From Lentisphaerota bacterium (lineage in GTDB: Bacteria > Verrucomicrobiota > Lentisphaeria > Oligosphaerales > JAFGRS01), in contig JAAYZO010000491.1 of NCBI GenBank assembly GCA_012514865.1, positions 1-5,824 of the forward strand: a stretch of DNA of 5,824 bases, given 5' to 3'. A model generated the notes under the pieces. The model was not told the DNA's origin. It saw only the letters and a program-made list of their open reading frames with translations, and did not search any database. Shown here piece by piece: positions 5,398 through 5,824 of the stretch (position 1 is the stretch's first letter; every line of letters begins with the position of its first letter). The translations under genes were made by a program, and so were the position numbers.

Positions 5398-5407
5398 TGC
5401 GGCCGGC

Positions 5408-5436
5408 TTGTGACCCGCTGGTCCGAGGGTTATCCT
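5408..5436 (+). promoter_or_regulatory. Likely uppP promoter
   Basis: TTGTGA (5408-5413) and TATCCT (5431-5436) are separated by exactly 17 bases, and each matches four of six consensus positions. Transcription would begin near 5443, about 36 bases before the uppP start. Confidence 0.55.
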
Positions 5437-5478
5437 GCAGGTCATCGTCTCCCATCATGAAAGGCGGACAGCCCCCGC

Positions 5479-5824
5479 GTGACCGTACTCGACGCTCTCA
5501 TACTCGGCGTAGTCCAGGGATTCACCGAATTCCTCCCCGTTTCGAGTTCCGGCCACTTGGTGCTCGTTCCCGAGTTCTTCGGCATCCCCACCCCCGGCCT
5601 GGGCTTCGACATCCTGGTGCACCTGGCCACTCTGGTGGCGGTGGTGGGCTACTTCATCAACGACGTCGTCAAGATCGTGACGTCTATCGTCGCGCCGCGC
5701 CGCATGGCGCGCGGCGAGCTCAAGTACTGGCGGCGGCTCTTCATCTTCCTGGTCATCGGCTCCATCCCGGCAGGGCTCGCTGGTTTCCTTCTTGGCGACG
5801 TCTTCGAGGGCTTCTTCAGTGACA
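5479..5824 (+). CDS. uppP: Undecaprenyl-diphosphatase UppP (BacA), 3' end cut by window
   Basis: The first 115 residues of an integral membrane phosphatase that converts undecaprenyl pyrophosphate to undecaprenyl phosphate, recycling the lipid carrier for peptidoglycan and other wall polymers. High levels of this enzyme are known to give bacitracin tolerance in other bacteria. The signature QGFTEFLPVSSSGHL (13-27) holds the active-site E17 and H26. Position 13 is Gln where E. coli UppP has a Glu; I believe this is a common variant. FDILVHLATLVAVVGYF (43-59) and a hydrophobic stretch at 87-107 form further membrane segments. About 150 residues of the usual 265-290 lie beyond the edge. GTG 5479 is the first start possible after an in-frame stop at 5458. 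Its Shine-Dalgarno match is weak (AAGG at 5461, 14 bases away), so translation initiation is unusual. The start ATG at 5457 belongs to another frame. Confidence 0.93.
   Translation, partial: MTVLDALILGVVQGFTEFLPVSSSGHLVLVPEFFGIPTPGLGFDILVHLATLVAVVGYFINDVVKIVTSIVAPRRMARGELKYWRRLFIFLVIGSIPAGLAGFLLGDVFEGFFSD

Overview
This is a GC-rich chromosomal window. It holds four complete genes and one gene cut by the right edge. All of them have third codon positions strongly biased to G/C. The mix is a stand-alone FmdE-family protein, a large VanW-domain cell-envelope protein, a biotin protein ligase with its DNA-binding domain, a BioY biotin transporter and UppP. Together with the frequent GTG/TTG starts, it fits an anaerobic, high-GC, Gram-positive-type bacterium. 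A deep-branching actinobacterium such as Coriobacteriia is my best guess, but this rests on gene style rather than on any marker gene.

Layout. 76-621 (+) is the FmdE-family gene. 622-1131 is a long convergent intergenic region with no credible gene. It contains three copies of a structured repeat, two of which are complete nested hairpins. 1132-3009 (-) is the VanW/G5 membrane-anchored protein, which starts at TTG behind a strong ribosome binding site. 3010-3135 is a short, AT-richer divergent promoter region. 3136-4335 (+) is birA. 4336-4597 holds a promoter and a probable BirA operator. 4598-5272 (+) is bioY. 5273-5478 holds hairpins and a promoter, and 5479 to the edge (+) is the start of uppP.

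How the parts fit. birA and bioY form a biotin unit. BirA keeps an N-terminal winged helix-turn-helix, and the bioY promoter carries two facing half-sites, GTAAACC and GGTTGAC, 14 bases apart. The right half-site overlaps the -35 box. This predicts that biotin-loaded BirA shuts off biotin uptake. UppP (recycling of undecaprenyl pyrophosphate) and the VanW protein (extracytoplasmic, with peptidoglycan-binding-like domains) both concern the envelope, but they have separate promoters and no shared operon is visible.

The most unusual part is the repeat family between the two convergent genes. Two copies share a nearly identical 30-base core hairpin. Each core is enclosed by a perfect outer stem (13 and 18 bp) whose sequence differs between copies by fully compensated changes. 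Each complete copy lies just 3' of a gene and has the same orientation relative to that gene. This points to a structured 3'-end RNA element or a palindromic repeat family. I do not recognise it as a named family.
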